Below, one piece after another: positions 8,312-17,038 of a stretch of 64,000 bases of DNA. The notes below the pieces were generated by a model. That model did not search any database and was not told the origin of the DNA. It worked only from the letters and a program-made list of their open reading frames with translations. Where the stretch lies: positions 1-64,000 of the forward strand of contig JAJBVD010000089.1 of NCBI GenBank assembly GCA_020859985.1. Reading direction: 5' to 3'. Each line of letters opens with the position of its first letter. The first letter of the stretch is position 1. Source of the DNA: Clostridiales bacterium (GTDB lineage: Bacteria; Bacillota; Clostridia; Lachnospirales; Lachnospiraceae). The position numbers were made by a program, and so were the translations under genes.

Positions 8312-9907
8312 ATGAGAAAAATGGAAAACCAGCTCAGCAGGGTAAAAGACATGAAAGACCGCTCGGTCGATAAGGGCAGGCGCGGCATTCATCAGGTGAT
8401 TTTTGGACGCACGGGGGTGCTGCTCCTCTGCCTTTTGGCGGAGCTCTTTCTCTTGTTTCTGATGCTGCACTATGTGGCGCAGTATATTTATCTGTTTTTC
8501 GGCGGTCATATGGTCTTTGCGTTTCTGGTACTTTTGCTGATTATCAATCATGAAGAACACCCTGCGTTCCAGCTGGCATGGGCTTCTCTTGTGTTGCTGT
8601 TCCCGATCTTCGGCGGGCTGCTGTATCTTTATCTCAAGCTGCAGCCGGGGATGCGGATACTCGCCGGGAAAATGCAGGAGATGGATAAGGAGAGCCGAAA
8701 TCTGCTGCCGCAGGATTCTCATATTATGAGGGAGCTGGATCTTCAGAGCCCAAGGGCAGCACAGCTGGCTTACTATGTCGGCTGCCGGCAGGGATATCCG
8801 CTCTGCGGCAATACAGAAGTCGTCTATTTTCCGGGCGGCGAAGAAATGTTTGACGAACTGAAAAAGCAGCTGCAGGACGCGAAGCACTTTATTTTTCTGG
8901 AATATTTTATTATTTCGGAGGGATATATGTGGGACAGTGTACAGGAGATTCTGGAGCAGAAGGTACGCGAGGGCGTAGAAGTACGTCTCATGTACGACGG
9001 GATGAACGAGTTGAATAACCTGCCGCATGATTTTTCAAGAAAAATGAAAAATCTGGGGATACGCTGTAAGGTGTTTTCTCCGGTATATCCCGTGATTTCC
9101 ACCAGCTATAACAATCGGGATCATCGTAAGATTGCGGTGATCGACGGACACACGGCTTTTACGGGAGGCGTGAATCTCGCAGATGAATACATTAACCGCA
9201 TAGAGCGTTTCGGACACTGGAAGGATGCGGCAATTATGATGCACGGCGATGCGGCGAAAAGCTTTACCGTGATGTTTCTGAAAATGTGGGATGTTTCGGA
9301 AAAACCCGAAAATATTGCGGTGTATCTGAAGAAGTCGTCCGTGTCCTGTGATCCGTGCGGGGGCTTTGTCCTTCCCTACGCGACCAATCCTCTGGCCGAG
9401 ACGCAGACGGCGGAGCATGTGTATCTGGAAATAATCAACAGTGCCGTACGGTATGTTCATATCATGACGCCGTATCTGGTGCCGGACCATGAACTTATGC
9501 AGGCACTCATATACGCGGCACAGCGGGGGATTGACGTCAAACTTATCCTTCCGCATATCCCGGACAAAAAATATGCGTTTGCTCTGGCACATTCTTATTA
9601 TAAGACACTTGTAGGAGCGGGGGTGCGCATCTTTGAATACACGCCCGGCTTTGTTCATTCCAAAGTAGTGATCAGCGACGATATCTGCGGTGTGGTCGGT
9701 GCGATCAATCTGGATTACCGCAGCCTGTACCTGAACTTCGAGTGCGCAGCCTACCTTTATGATGTCCCGGCAATTCGGGATATGGAAGCTGATTTTAAAA
9801 GGACGCTCATTGAATGTCAGCTGGTAACCGCATTTGATATCCGCCATGATAAGATAACGCGGAAGCTGGCAGGGCATGTGCTGAAGGTGATAGCGCCGCT
9901 CATGTGA
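8312..9907 (+). CDS. cls: Cardiolipin synthase (phospholipase D family)
   Basis: Condenses two phosphatidylglycerol molecules to cardiolipin at the membrane. The 531-residue protein has N-terminal transmembrane helices (about 32-58, 65-85 and 90-110) followed by two phospholipase D domains. The HKD motifs are DHRKIAVID (His 271) and VHSKVVISD (His 449), each followed by the expected GGxN or GAxN loop. Length is typical (480-530). GGGGGAG precedes the ATG. A terminator follows at 9977. Confidence 0.93.
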   Translation: MRKMENQLSRVKDMKDRSVDKGRRGIHQVIFGRTGVLLLCLLAELFLLFLMLHYVAQYIYLFFGGHMVFAFLVLLLIINHEEHPAFQLAWASLVLLFPIFGGLLYLYLKLQPGMRILAGKMQEMDKESRNLLPQDSHIMRELDLQSPRAAQLAYYVGCRQGYPLCGNTEVVYFPGGEEMFDELKKQLQDAKHFIFLEYFIISEGYMWDSVQEILEQKVREGVEVRLMYDGMNELNNLPHDFSRKMKNLGIRCKVFSPVYPVISTSYNNRDHRKIAVIDGHTAFTGGVNLADEYINRIERFGHWKDAAIMMHGDAAKSFTVMFLKMWDVSEKPENIAVYLKKSSVSCDPCGGFVLPYATNPLAETQTAEHVYLEIINSAVRYVHIMTPYLVPDHELMQALIYAAQRGIDVKLILPHIPDKKYAFALAHSYYKTLVGAGVRIFEYTPGFVHSKVVISDDICGVVGAINLDYRSLYLNFECAAYLYDVPAIRDMEADFKRTLIECQLVTAFDIRHDKITRKLAGHVLKVIAPLM

Positions 9908-9976
9908 TTCACCAGTTCAGCGCAGCAGCATAGCAGAAAGTAAGGCTGTGCAGATTTATCCGCGCCAGACAAACAA

Positions 9977-10008
9977 CCCCACAGGAGCAATGTCCTGTGG
10001 GGTGATTT
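9977..10008. terminator. Terminator between cls and mecA
   Basis: A perfect 10-bp stem CCCCACAGGA (9977-9986) / TCCTGTGGGG (9993-10002) with loop GCAATG, followed on the plus strand by TGATTTTT. It lies between two convergent genes and may serve both. Confidence 0.85.
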
Positions 10009-10018
10009 TTCGCTTTCG

Positions 10019-10798
10019 TTATCCGATCTCGCGCAGACTTTGCAGCGCGTGTTCTGCGACAATGGTCTCAAAGTGCTCACTGAAATAGGCATCCATACCG
10101 AGTGTGAACTTACATGGTACGGCGTATTCAGAGAGAATGTTGCAGACGCGATTGAACTGCTCTGCCGTGCTCTGGGCCTTTTTAACCATCAGGTAGAAAA
10201 CGCCGTCCTCCTGGCTCTTGTACAGAGAATTCGGTCCGTCATAGATCGAAGACTCAACAACGCTTGCTGCTCGGATAGCATCATTCAGTGTCTGGAATGA
10301 ATATGCGCGCATCAGGTTCGGCAGGTCCTCATCTGACGAGTCGGAAGCATTCAGATCCGCGACAGGAGCATTTTTCCCATCTGTAGAAGTCTTCTGAGAA
10401 GTCTGTCTGCGGCCTTCTGAAATCCGCCGGATCAGATCAAGGATATCGTCAGCACCCTCTATGTGCTCTTTTAAATCGGCCAGTGAAAGGCCGATATCTG
10501 CACCGGCAGCTTCTGGTGAGAACCGTGAAAACCGCGTATCCAGCTCCTCCGGATCTTCGACCTTCGTGATGATCAGAATGATTGTATCCATTGACACCGG
10601 AATCGCTTCTATCACAAGCGGAATATTGTCCGCCTCAAATCCGAGATCCTGCTCGGCGACCATCATCATATCCTGAAAAAGCTCCCTCGCCTTGTCAGAG
10701 CCGTAAGCCATGTCCTTTACATTAATATTGCGGCTTGCGAGATCTTCACTGGTCAGCGTGCAGCGAATCTGTCGGTCATTAATCTTCTCAATTCTCAT
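10019..10798 (-). CDS. mecA: Adaptor protein MecA
   Basis: Adaptor that delivers substrates to the ClpC ATPase of the Clp protease. The 259-residue protein has the N-terminal substrate-binding domain (MRIEKINDRQIRCTLTSEDL, then the acidic IPLVIEAIPVSMDTIILIITKV segment), a Ser/Asp-rich linker near residues 110-150 and the C-terminal ClpC-binding domain ending in AEHALQSLREIG. Length is slightly above the Bacillus protein (218). Start supported by AAAGGATG. Convergent with cls; the upstream region holds a promoter reading the other way. Confidence 0.93.
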   Translation of the reverse strand: MRIEKINDRQIRCTLTSEDLASRNINVKDMAYGSDKARELFQDMMMVAEQDLGFEADNIPLVIEAIPVSMDTIILIITKVEDPEELDTRFSRFSPEAAGADIGLSLADLKEHIEGADDILDLIRRISEGRRQTSQKTSTDGKNAPVADLNASDSSDEDLPNLMRAYSFQTLNDAIRAASVVESSIYDGPNSLYKSQEDGVFYLMVKKAQSTAEQFNRVCNILSEYAVPCKFTLGMDAYFSEHFETIVAEHALQSLREIG

Positions 10799-10921
10799 TC
10801 AATCACATCCTTTATGCCTGATTGGCCTGTGAAAAATTTTTTCAAAATGGTTATACAATATTATACGCATTTGACCGTAGATGTAAAGTGCATAAATTTA
10901 CGAAAAAAAGGAAAAAAGTAC

Positions 10922-10950
10922 TTGCATAATTCGCACTTATTATCTATAAT
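10922..10950 (+). promoter_or_regulatory. Strong sigma-A promoter
   Basis: TTGCAT at 10922-10927, 17-bp spacer, perfect TATAAT at 10945-10950. The first recognisable gene downstream starts only at 11251, so it drives a leader or small RNA of about 300 nt. Confidence 0.75.
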
Positions 10951-10954
10951 ATAC

Positions 10955-11040
10955 AACAGAAAGGATATGCGAAACGAAAGGAGGGATAAAATCAAAGTCT
11001 GATTCTGTACCGATCCGCTGCAAGAACCGGTACAGATGCT
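10955..11040 (+). other. Leader or small-RNA candidate with an 11-codon ORF
   Basis: Right after the promoter lies ATG at 10967 opening an 11-codon ORF (MRNERRDKIKV, stop 11000-11002). It contains an internal AAAGGAGG with no start codon at the usual distance. A 9-bp hairpin follows immediately (TCTGTACCG 11004-11012 with CGGTACAGA 11028-11036). This could be a leader peptide with attenuator, or a small RNA. The rest of 10799-11250 holds no gene I can support. Confidence 0.35.
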
Positions 11041-11151
11041 GTACTTCCCGTCAGCAATGCATTGCGTATACCCTTTCCGCAACCTCACTTGTAGTATAGT
11101 AAAGATTGGCTCAAATTGCAACTGGAAATGAAAGAAAAACAGAGTAACTGA

Positions 11152-11178
11152 GTAACTGGGGAGGTAATGAACAGTTAC
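11152..11178. repeat. Short copy of the GTAAC...GTTAC repeat
   Basis: 27 bp starting GTAACTGGGGAGG and ending AATGAACAGTTAC, upstream of the small gene at 11251. A partial duplicate GTAACTGA lies directly before it. Confidence 0.6.
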
Positions 11179-11250
11179 GAGACAGGCATAAAATAAAGGA
11201 AATATATCACACGCGCCTCCTGCGTTTTCTGTCTGTGTATAAGGAGAGAA

Positions 11251-11484
11251 TTGAATAGAAGGACAAACTCGAAGCCCTGCGGCAATCAGGCTGCGCTGCT
11301 GAAAAAAGAGCTGCGCGGATATGAGAGGGCGGGAACCCATCTGTATCTGGATGGGCGGCGCTGTCATGCAGACGAGATTGTCAGTGCCTGCATGTTTGCC
11401 GATGGGGGCGGTTATATGAGAGACTTTATCGACAACGATCAGGAAACCATCACCGATATCAATTTTGTGAAAATTCGTTTGTAA
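11251..11484 (+). CDS. Small hypothetical protein
   Basis: A 77-residue protein with a TTG start 4 bases after AAGGAG. It has no signal or membrane segment, a basic N-terminus, and then a motif-like stretch YLDGRRCHADEIVSACMFADGG and an acidic DNDQETITDINF near the end. I do not recognise the family. Likely transcribed from the promoter at 10922. The coding call rests on the ribosome site and open frame only. Confidence 0.5.
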   Translation: MNRRTNSKPCGNQAALLKKELRGYERAGTHLYLDGRRCHADEIVSACMFADGGGYMRDFIDNDQETITDINFVKIRL

Positions 11485-11574
11485 AAAAGATGGAAGGAGG
11501 AGCGCAGCAAGGCTGCCGTTTCCCCGGACCTGCTGCGGTAGTTCTTAATTTTTATCGAAAATTGGGCTAAAATA

Positions 11575-11603
11575 CTGACGGATTTTGCAGAAGCTGATAT
11601 ACT
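11575..11603 (+). promoter_or_regulatory. Possible promoter of the GH18 gene
   Basis: CTGACG (11575-11580), 17-bp spacer, TATACT (11598-11603), about 175 bases before the GH18 start. The -35 is one base from TTGACG. Otherwise 11485-11777 shows no feature. Confidence 0.4.
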
Positions 11604-11777
11604 GACGGGGAAATTACCAAAGACGCGTGGAAGTCATGCCCGGTATGAGTCAGGGATTTATCCTTGTAAAACAGAGAAAAGATTCCGGAAAGACATGGTA
11701 ATGTGCGTGAAAAACGGAGTACAGATGTGCCGTGATCCTCAGTGTTTCTACGGCATATAAAGGGGGAAGTACAGCAA

Positions 11778-13505
11778 ATGAATTATAAGAATAAGACATT
11801 CAGGCGGCTTGCGGCGTTTCTTATCGTGACCGGCCTGTTGTCCATTGTCATTGTAAGTGTTCGAAAATATATGCCGAGCTCGAAATGGATGAGTTCGGAT
11901 TCTTATTTTGGCTTTGCGGAAGGCACGACGGAGCCGTCGCTCGGTGTGGAAGGGGAGACTGTGGCGGCAGTGATCATTGACGACCACGTAGCGCAGGAGC
12001 GTGCCCTGATCGTGAATGGGAATGTTTACATTGATTATACTCTCGTTCAGAGCGAGCTGAATTCCCGGTTTTACTGGGATTCCTCCGAGGCATTGATGCT
12101 TTTTACTACGGCGGAGCAGGTCTTTGAGATCGGGGTAAATACCTCTGCCTATACGATAGATGGAGAGAGCTTTGACGCAGGCTACGAGATTGTCAAGACG
12201 ACCTCTTCCGGGATGTTTCTGGCGATGAATTTCCTGCAGCAGTATTCAGATCTGCATTTTGAGACCTATGAGTCACCGGCACGCGTTGTGATCACGAGCG
12301 GGAGCGAGATCGTGACGACGGCCACGGTTAAAAAAGACGCGGTGGTGCGTTACCGCGGAGGGATTAAAAGCGAGATTCTGACGAAAGTGTCCGCCGGGGA
12401 GCAGGTGACGGTGATCGAGCAGATGGACCGCTGGTCACAGGTTGTGACGAGCGACGGCTACATCGGTTACATTAAAAACAAATACCTTGCTGATCTGGAA
12501 GAGACGCAGCGTGAAACATACTATCAGGCAGAATACACCAGTATCAGTCTGGACGGACGGGTGAATCTGGTCTTCCACCAGATCAATTACGCTGCCATGA
12601 ACGACAACCTCACGGAAGATATCTCCGCCATGACCGGCGTGAATGTGATTTCTCCAACCTGGTATTATTTAAGCGACAACAGCGGTGCGATGACGTCTTA
12701 CGCGAGTGCCGACTATGTGACCGAGGCGCATAATGCAGGCCTGCAGGTGTGGGCGCTTGTCAGCAATTTCAGTGATGATGTCAGTACTTCGACATTGCTG
12801 GCGACACGTTCCTCACGTCAGACCATACAGAACTATCTGATCGCACAGGCACTGGAGCTTGGTTTCGACGGCATCAATATTGATTTTGAGAGCATCCCGC
12901 AGGAATCCGGCTATGATTATGTACAGTTTCTGCGTGAGCTGTCCATTCTCTGCCGTAAAAACGGCATTATCCTCTCGGTGGATGTACCGGTTCCGATGGA
13001 TTATTCTACCTATTATAATAGAGAAGAGCTGGGCATTGTCTGCGACTATGTCATTATGATGGGCTACGATGAGCATTATTCCGGGAGTGATGCCGGAAGC
13101 GTTGCCTCACTGGAGTTCGAGGAGACCGGCATACAGAATATGCTGCTTGAAGTGTCCGCGGAGAAAATCATCAGCGCGATTCCGTTCTATTCGAGAGTCT
13201 GGTACACAGAGACGCTCTCCGATGGTACGACAAATGTTACGAGTGAAGTCGTCACGATGTCGGAAGCGCAGGAGCTTCTTACCAGTCTGGGAGTGACATC
13301 CGCTTATGATGAGACCACCGGCCAGCAGTACGCCGAGTGGACGGACGAAGACGGGCTTCTCTGCCAGATCTGGCTGGAGGATGCCGATTCCGTGGCTTCC
13401 CGCGCAGCTCTCGTCAGCCAGTACAGCCTCGGAGGCATTGCCTGCTGGCGTCTCGGCTATGAGACGGACGACGTGTGGGCGGCGATAGCGGGGAGCGCTG
13501 CGTGA
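11778..13505 (+). CDS. Exported GH18 (chitinase-fold) protein with SH3 domain
   Basis: Probably binds and cleaves cell-wall or spore-cortex glycan outside the membrane. The 575-residue protein has an N-terminal membrane anchor (about residues 10-28), a copper-amine-oxidase-type stalk domain (about 50-140), an SH3-like domain (about 170-240) and a GH18 barrel. The active site motif is D364-G-I-N-I-D-F-E371, with E371 the expected acid. The organisation resembles spore-cortex glucosaminidases of the YaaH/SleL and YdhD kind but with SH3 instead of LysM. ATG 11778 is preferred over 11742 because AGGGGGAAG precedes it. Confidence 0.85.
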   Translation: MNYKNKTFRRLAAFLIVTGLLSIVIVSVRKYMPSSKWMSSDSYFGFAEGTTEPSLGVEGETVAAVIIDDHVAQERALIVNGNVYIDYTLVQSELNSRFYWDSSEALMLFTTAEQVFEIGVNTSAYTIDGESFDAGYEIVKTTSSGMFLAMNFLQQYSDLHFETYESPARVVITSGSEIVTTATVKKDAVVRYRGGIKSEILTKVSAGEQVTVIEQMDRWSQVVTSDGYIGYIKNKYLADLEETQRETYYQAEYTSISLDGRVNLVFHQINYAAMNDNLTEDISAMTGVNVISPTWYYLSDNSGAMTSYASADYVTEAHNAGLQVWALVSNFSDDVSTSTLLATRSSRQTIQNYLIAQALELGFDGINIDFESIPQESGYDYVQFLRELSILCRKNGIILSVDVPVPMDYSTYYNREELGIVCDYVIMMGYDEHYSGSDAGSVASLEFEETGIQNMLLEVSAEKIISAIPFYSRVWYTETLSDGTTNVTSEVVTMSEAQELLTSLGVTSAYDETTGQQYAEWTDEDGLLCQIWLEDADSVASRAALVSQYSLGGIACWRLGYETDDVWAAIAGSAA

Positions 13506-13579
13506 GAAAAAATTTCTGCAATGTGAGAATAGACAGGGATATTGATAATTGTTGGAAATGAAAAACAGGAAGAGATAAA

Positions 13580-13717
13580 ATGATGAATAGTATAACAGAT
13601 ATGCAGCTTGGAACAGTTCTTGAAATGCTTTATATGATACTCGAGGGTTGCAAAGATTTGGACGAAGCAAAGAAAAAAATCCGAAATTTGACAGATGGTA
13701 TGTCTACAGAGACGTAA
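13580..13717 (+). CDS. Very small protein of unknown function
   Basis: A 45-residue ORF (starts MMNSITDMQLGTVL, ends GMSTET) with GGAAGAG 6 bases upstream. It is AT-rich compared with its neighbours, as is the whole stretch 13580-14110. The EAKKKIRNLTDGM tail resembles unnamed small Clostridia proteins that sit in clusters of tiny genes. No function can be assigned. Confidence 0.45.
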   Translation: MMNSITDMQLGTVLEMLYMILEGCKDLDEAKKKIRNLTDGMSTET

Positions 13718-13770
13718 GGTAGCGATAGTTCTATGTTCCATACTGTGATCTTTATGAAAGAGAGGGTTGT

Positions 13771-13890
13771 ATGGAAATAGATATTATTATAGATTCATTG
13801 ACGGAGTGCTTATTAGATAAAAATACTGTGTATATTGATTCTTATGGAGCTGCAGAGTTAATAAAAAGATATTTTGGAAAGGGGACTTGA
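13771..13890 (+). CDS. Very small protein of unknown function
   Basis: A 39-residue ORF (MEIDIIIDSLTECLL to KRYFGKGT) with GAGAGGG upstream. Its stop lies 2 bases before the ATG of the next small ORF, suggesting translational coupling. It may be a remnant of a longer protein; I recognise no domain. Confidence 0.4.
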   Translation: MEIDIIIDSLTECLLDKNTVYIDSYGAAELIKRYFGKGT

Positions 13891-13892
13891 AA

Positions 13893-14080
13893 ATGTCAAC
13901 GGCAAAAACAGGGAAAAGGATTACATTTGATAAGTATGATGAATTCGGTGAAATAATGTCAGATGGAAGATTAACGGAACCTTCTGATGAGAAAAATATT
14001 TTTTGAGAAAGGCAATTTCTTTAACAAAAACGCTTGGAAGACCGTTAACTCAAGATGAAATGAAAAGGTTTGAGGCTTGA
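13893..14080 (+). pseudogene. Small conserved protein, frameshifted at a T run
   Basis: Frame 1 reads MSTAKTGKRITFDKYDEFGE and stops at TGA 14004-14006. From 14003 another frame continues LRKAISLTKTLGRPLTQDEM and ends at 14078-14080. GRPLT-x-x-EM is a pattern I associate with a family of small Clostridia proteins of about 60-70 residues. One extra T in the run of six at 13999-14004 would join both halves into a 62-residue protein. It could be true decay, slippage-based variation or a sequencing error. Confidence 0.5.
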
Positions 14081-14134
14081 AATGGTTGGCATGTTATAGG
14101 CAATATGTATAATATAGTGTGGAGTTAGATAATA

Positions 14135-15691
14135 ATGAGCGGCATGAAAAATATGACTTTGGCGCACATGGCGGAGGCCTGCGGCGGGATTTTATATGGG
14201 AGAGAGGAGGACTGGAACCGGGAGGTCTGCGCGATCACGACGGACAGCCGGAAAGCAGAGCCGGGCTGCCTGTTTGCGGCGATTCCGGGCGAACGCGTGG
14301 ATGGACATGATTTTATCGGGCAGGTCTTTGAAAAGGGTGCGCTGTGTGTGATCACGGAGCGGGAGCCGGGGGATTCCCGGAATTACATAAAGGTAGACTC
14401 TACCATCCGCGCACTCGGCGCACTTGCGGCGTACTATCTGGAGCAGCTGGCGATCCCGGTGGTCGGCATTACCGGCAGTGTCGGCAAGACCAGCACAAAA
14501 GAGATGATCGCGGCGGTGCTCTCGCAGAAATATCGCACGCTGAAGACGGCGGGAAATTTCAACAATGAGCTTGGATTGCCGCTGACGATATTCCGGCTGC
14601 GAGAAGAGGATGAGATCGCGGTGCTGGAGATGGGGATCAATCATTTTGGCGAGATGCACCGGCTGGCTGCGATCGCGAAGCCAGATACCTGCGTCATCAC
14701 GAATATCGGGCAGTGCCATCTGGAATATCTGGGAGACCGGGACGGCGTTCTGCGGGCGAAAACGGAGATTTTTGATTATCTGCGCCCGGATGCACACATC
14801 GTATTAAATGGAGACGACGACAAGCTGGCGACGGTGAAGGAAGTAAAACTACCGGCACAGGTTTCTTCCATTCGCCCGACATTTTTTGGCCTTGGAACAG
14901 ATAATGATATTTATGCTGATCAGATCGAGAAAAAAGGACTGGATGGAATTGCGTGCCGGATCTGCATAAGGAAGGACAAAGGTCTGTCAGACAGTGCGAA
15001 AATCGATAAGGATGCAGGATGCTGCGACAGCTTTGCGGTAACCATACCCATACCCGGTGAACATATGGTGAGAAATGCCCTTGCAGCTACGGCGGTCGGT
15101 CTGCACTATGGCTTGACGACGGAAGAGATTCGTGCCGGGATCGAGAGCCTGCAGCCGGTGAGCGGCCGTTTCCATATCATCCGTACGGAGAACTATACGA
15201 TTATAGACGACTGTTATAATGCGAATCCGATGTCGATGAAAGCATCTCTTGGAGTGCTGCAGGACAGTGGAATGGCACAAGTTTCCCGCAAAGTCGCGAT
15301 TCTCGGAGACATGGGAGAACTTGGCGAGGACGAAGTACAGATGCACCGCAGTGTCGGCGAATATGCGGGCGGACTGGATATTAATCTGTGTATCTGTGTG
15401 GGGGCTTTGAGTGCGCACATCGCGGAGGGGATAAATACAGCGAATGAGAGCAGTTTGCTCCATGCGGGCGGTTCGGTCAATGCGAATGATTCTGTTAATG
15501 CAGACAATCCTTTTGACAGGATTGACACACACAAAATCAGGATAGAAACAGTTGTCCTGCCGGATCTTTCGACTTTACTTGAGCAGCTTCCCAATCTGGT
15601 ACGCAAGGGCGACACGATATTGGTGAAGGCGTCGCATTTCATGCATTTTGAGAAGGTGGTCGCACAGTTGGAAAGCATGGATGTGTCATAA
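14135..15691 (+). CDS. murF: UDP-N-acetylmuramoyl-tripeptide--D-alanyl-D-alanine ligase
   Basis: Adds D-Ala-D-Ala to the UDP-MurNAc-tripeptide, the last cytoplasmic step of peptidoglycan precursor synthesis. The 518-residue protein shows the Mur ligase signatures: P-loop GITGSVGKTSTKEM, the central EMGINHFGEMHRL, and the C-terminal YNANPMSMKASL and LGDMGELG. It is about 60 residues longer than usual, partly through a low-complexity insert near residues 440-465 with two SVNAN-like repeats. GGAG precedes the ATG. A terminator follows at 15729. Confidence 0.95.
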   Translation: MSGMKNMTLAHMAEACGGILYGREEDWNREVCAITTDSRKAEPGCLFAAIPGERVDGHDFIGQVFEKGALCVITEREPGDSRNYIKVDSTIRALGALAAYYLEQLAIPVVGITGSVGKTSTKEMIAAVLSQKYRTLKTAGNFNNELGLPLTIFRLREEDEIAVLEMGINHFGEMHRLAAIAKPDTCVITNIGQCHLEYLGDRDGVLRAKTEIFDYLRPDAHIVLNGDDDKLATVKEVKLPAQVSSIRPTFFGLGTDNDIYADQIEKKGLDGIACRICIRKDKGLSDSAKIDKDAGCCDSFAVTIPIPGEHMVRNALAATAVGLHYGLTTEEIRAGIESLQPVSGRFHIIRTENYTIIDDCYNANPMSMKASLGVLQDSGMAQVSRKVAILGDMGELGEDEVQMHRSVGEYAGGLDINLCICVGALSAHIAEGINTANESSLLHAGGSVNANDSVNADNPFDRIDTHKIRIETVVLPDLSTLLEQLPNLVRKGDTILVKASHFMHFEKVVAQLESMDVS

Positions 15692-15728
15692 TGTGTGTAC
15701 CTGATAATGCTTTTATAGAAATCAGTGA

Positions 15729-15761
15729 AGTCCACGGGTATGCGGAACCGTGGACTTTTTC
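15729..15761. terminator. Bidirectional terminator between murF and the LysR gene
   Basis: AGTCCACGG (15729-15737) pairs with CCGTGGACT (15748-15756) and is followed by TTTTTCG. It separates two convergent genes. Confidence 0.8.
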
Positions 15762-15768
15762 GTAATTA

Positions 15769-16653
15769 TTATATTGTATTACTTTCTGATTTGGAAACCA
15801 CATAGTCATAAAACAGCTTCCCGACAGAGGAGAACGGTTTGTTTTTCATATAGAGCATGTAGGTTTCGAATGAAATCACAGGTGATAATCCGACCATGTG
15901 GATATGGGCATCTTCTCCGCAGCAGGCACGGGGGAACACTGCAGACGCATAGCCGCTTTCCACAAGCCTCAGCGCTGTCGGTGCATCCTGTGCGTAGAGC
16001 TTCACACGAGGCGTGAATCCCTCTTTGGCGCATTCGTTAAAGAACAGATCCTGCAGGTATGCACGGTTGGGAAGAAGCAGAGGCTCTTCGGCAAGCTCGT
16101 GGAGCGCGATAGATGATTTCTGAGACAGAGGACTGTTCATGGATGTAATGAGAAGCAGCTCGTCCCGCCGGAATGGATGGTAACCGATATCTTTTGAGGC
16201 TCCATTGATGCTGTTGGCAAAGATAAATTCTGCCTGGTTGTCGGTGAACGCTGACTTCTGGGGCGGATCGGAGAGCTCCGAGAGCCGCAGATTGATCTGC
16301 GGGTGCGCATCCTTGAAAGCCAGAATCGTGTCAAGAACGCCATACCAGTACATGGGGCTGGTAAAAGCGATCGTCAGGGTATTCGTGGCTTCCGTCGCTT
16401 CCATATTCATCTGCATGAGCGCTTCATCGTACAGCGGAAGGATTTTTTCGCATTTTTCCTTCAGAATCTTGCCGACCTCTGTCAGCGTGACTTTACGTGT
16501 GGAACGCTCAAACAGCGGGACTCCCAGTTCGGCCTCCATTTTCTGGATATGTTTTGAAAGAGTGGAATTGGTGATATACAATCTTTCGCTCGCATCCTGA
16601 TAGCTGCAGGTCTCACTTAATTCCATAAATTCCCGGAGAAAATCAATATCCAT
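15769..16653 (-). CDS. LysR-family transcriptional regulator
   Basis: A 294-residue DNA-binding regulator of standard LysR length. The N-terminal winged helix-turn-helix is clear (FMELSETCSYQDASERLYIT, then STLSKHIQKMEAELGVPLFE and RKVTLTEVGK). The effector-binding domain starts near residue 90. The target is unknown: it is convergent with murF, and its 5-prime side faces the ATP-grasp operon at 17039, which it could regulate divergently. AAAGGA precedes the start. Confidence 0.9.
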   Translation of the reverse strand: MDIDFLREFMELSETCSYQDASERLYITNSTLSKHIQKMEAELGVPLFERSTRKVTLTEVGKILKEKCEKILPLYDEALMQMNMEATEATNTLTIAFTSPMYWYGVLDTILAFKDAHPQINLRLSELSDPPQKSAFTDNQAEFIFANSINGASKDIGYHPFRRDELLLITSMNSPLSQKSSIALHELAEEPLLLPNRAYLQDLFFNECAKEGFTPRVKLYAQDAPTALRLVESGYASAVFPRACCGEDAHIHMVGLSPVISFETYMLYMKNKPFSSVGKLFYDYVVSKSESNTI

Positions 16654-16823
16654 GACAGGTATCCTTTCTTTTTGTTACACGGTCTCTTACATTAACTTAA
16701 CACGATTGTAACACATTGAAATATTTCTGTCATTGAAAATTAAACAAAATATTGTTTCTGTTTTGGAATTAATACACAAAATATGCAGGATTTGTAACAG
16801 ACAAAGTAGACGCAAAAAAACGG

Positions 16824-16853
16824 TTGACGGCTTCCCTCGTTTCGTAGTATTAT
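16824..16853 (+). promoter_or_regulatory. Promoter upstream of the ATP-grasp operon
   Basis: TTGACG (16824-16829), 18-bp spacer, TATTAT (16848-16853). A 7-bp hairpin (AAAGGCG 16866-16872 with CGCCTTT 16891-16897) followed by TTTCT lies just after the expected start of transcription and could act as an attenuator. The rest of 16654-17038 holds one repeat. Confidence 0.5.
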
Positions 16854-16956
16854 ATTTTTCAGAACAAAGGCGTTTTGCATACTTGCACTGCGCCTTTTCT
16901 TGTGTGATCCTTCCGGGGAAATTTAAGGGTTCTGTGTAGTACAAGAATGCAAAGCA

Positions 16957-17011
16957 GTAACTATTCATAACAGGTCTTCGCACCTGTTGTGAAGGTGCTG
17001 AACTGTGTTAC
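16957..17011. repeat. Intermediate-length copy of the GTAAC...GTTAC repeat
   Basis: A 55-bp element with left end GTAACTATTCATAACAGG, an internal AACAGGT/ACCTGTT hairpin, and right end GTGAAGGTGCTGAAC to GTGTTAC. It shows how the long and short copies relate: both arms are present with a smaller centre. Confidence 0.65.
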
Positions 17012-17038
17012 CGCAGGATAAGAGAGGAGAGGGAGTAC

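Noticed and set aside
16866-16897. Intrinsic terminator just after the ATP-grasp promoter
   Set aside because: The stem is only 7 bp with an 18-base loop and a broken T run; mentioned as a possible attenuator but not listed as a terminator.
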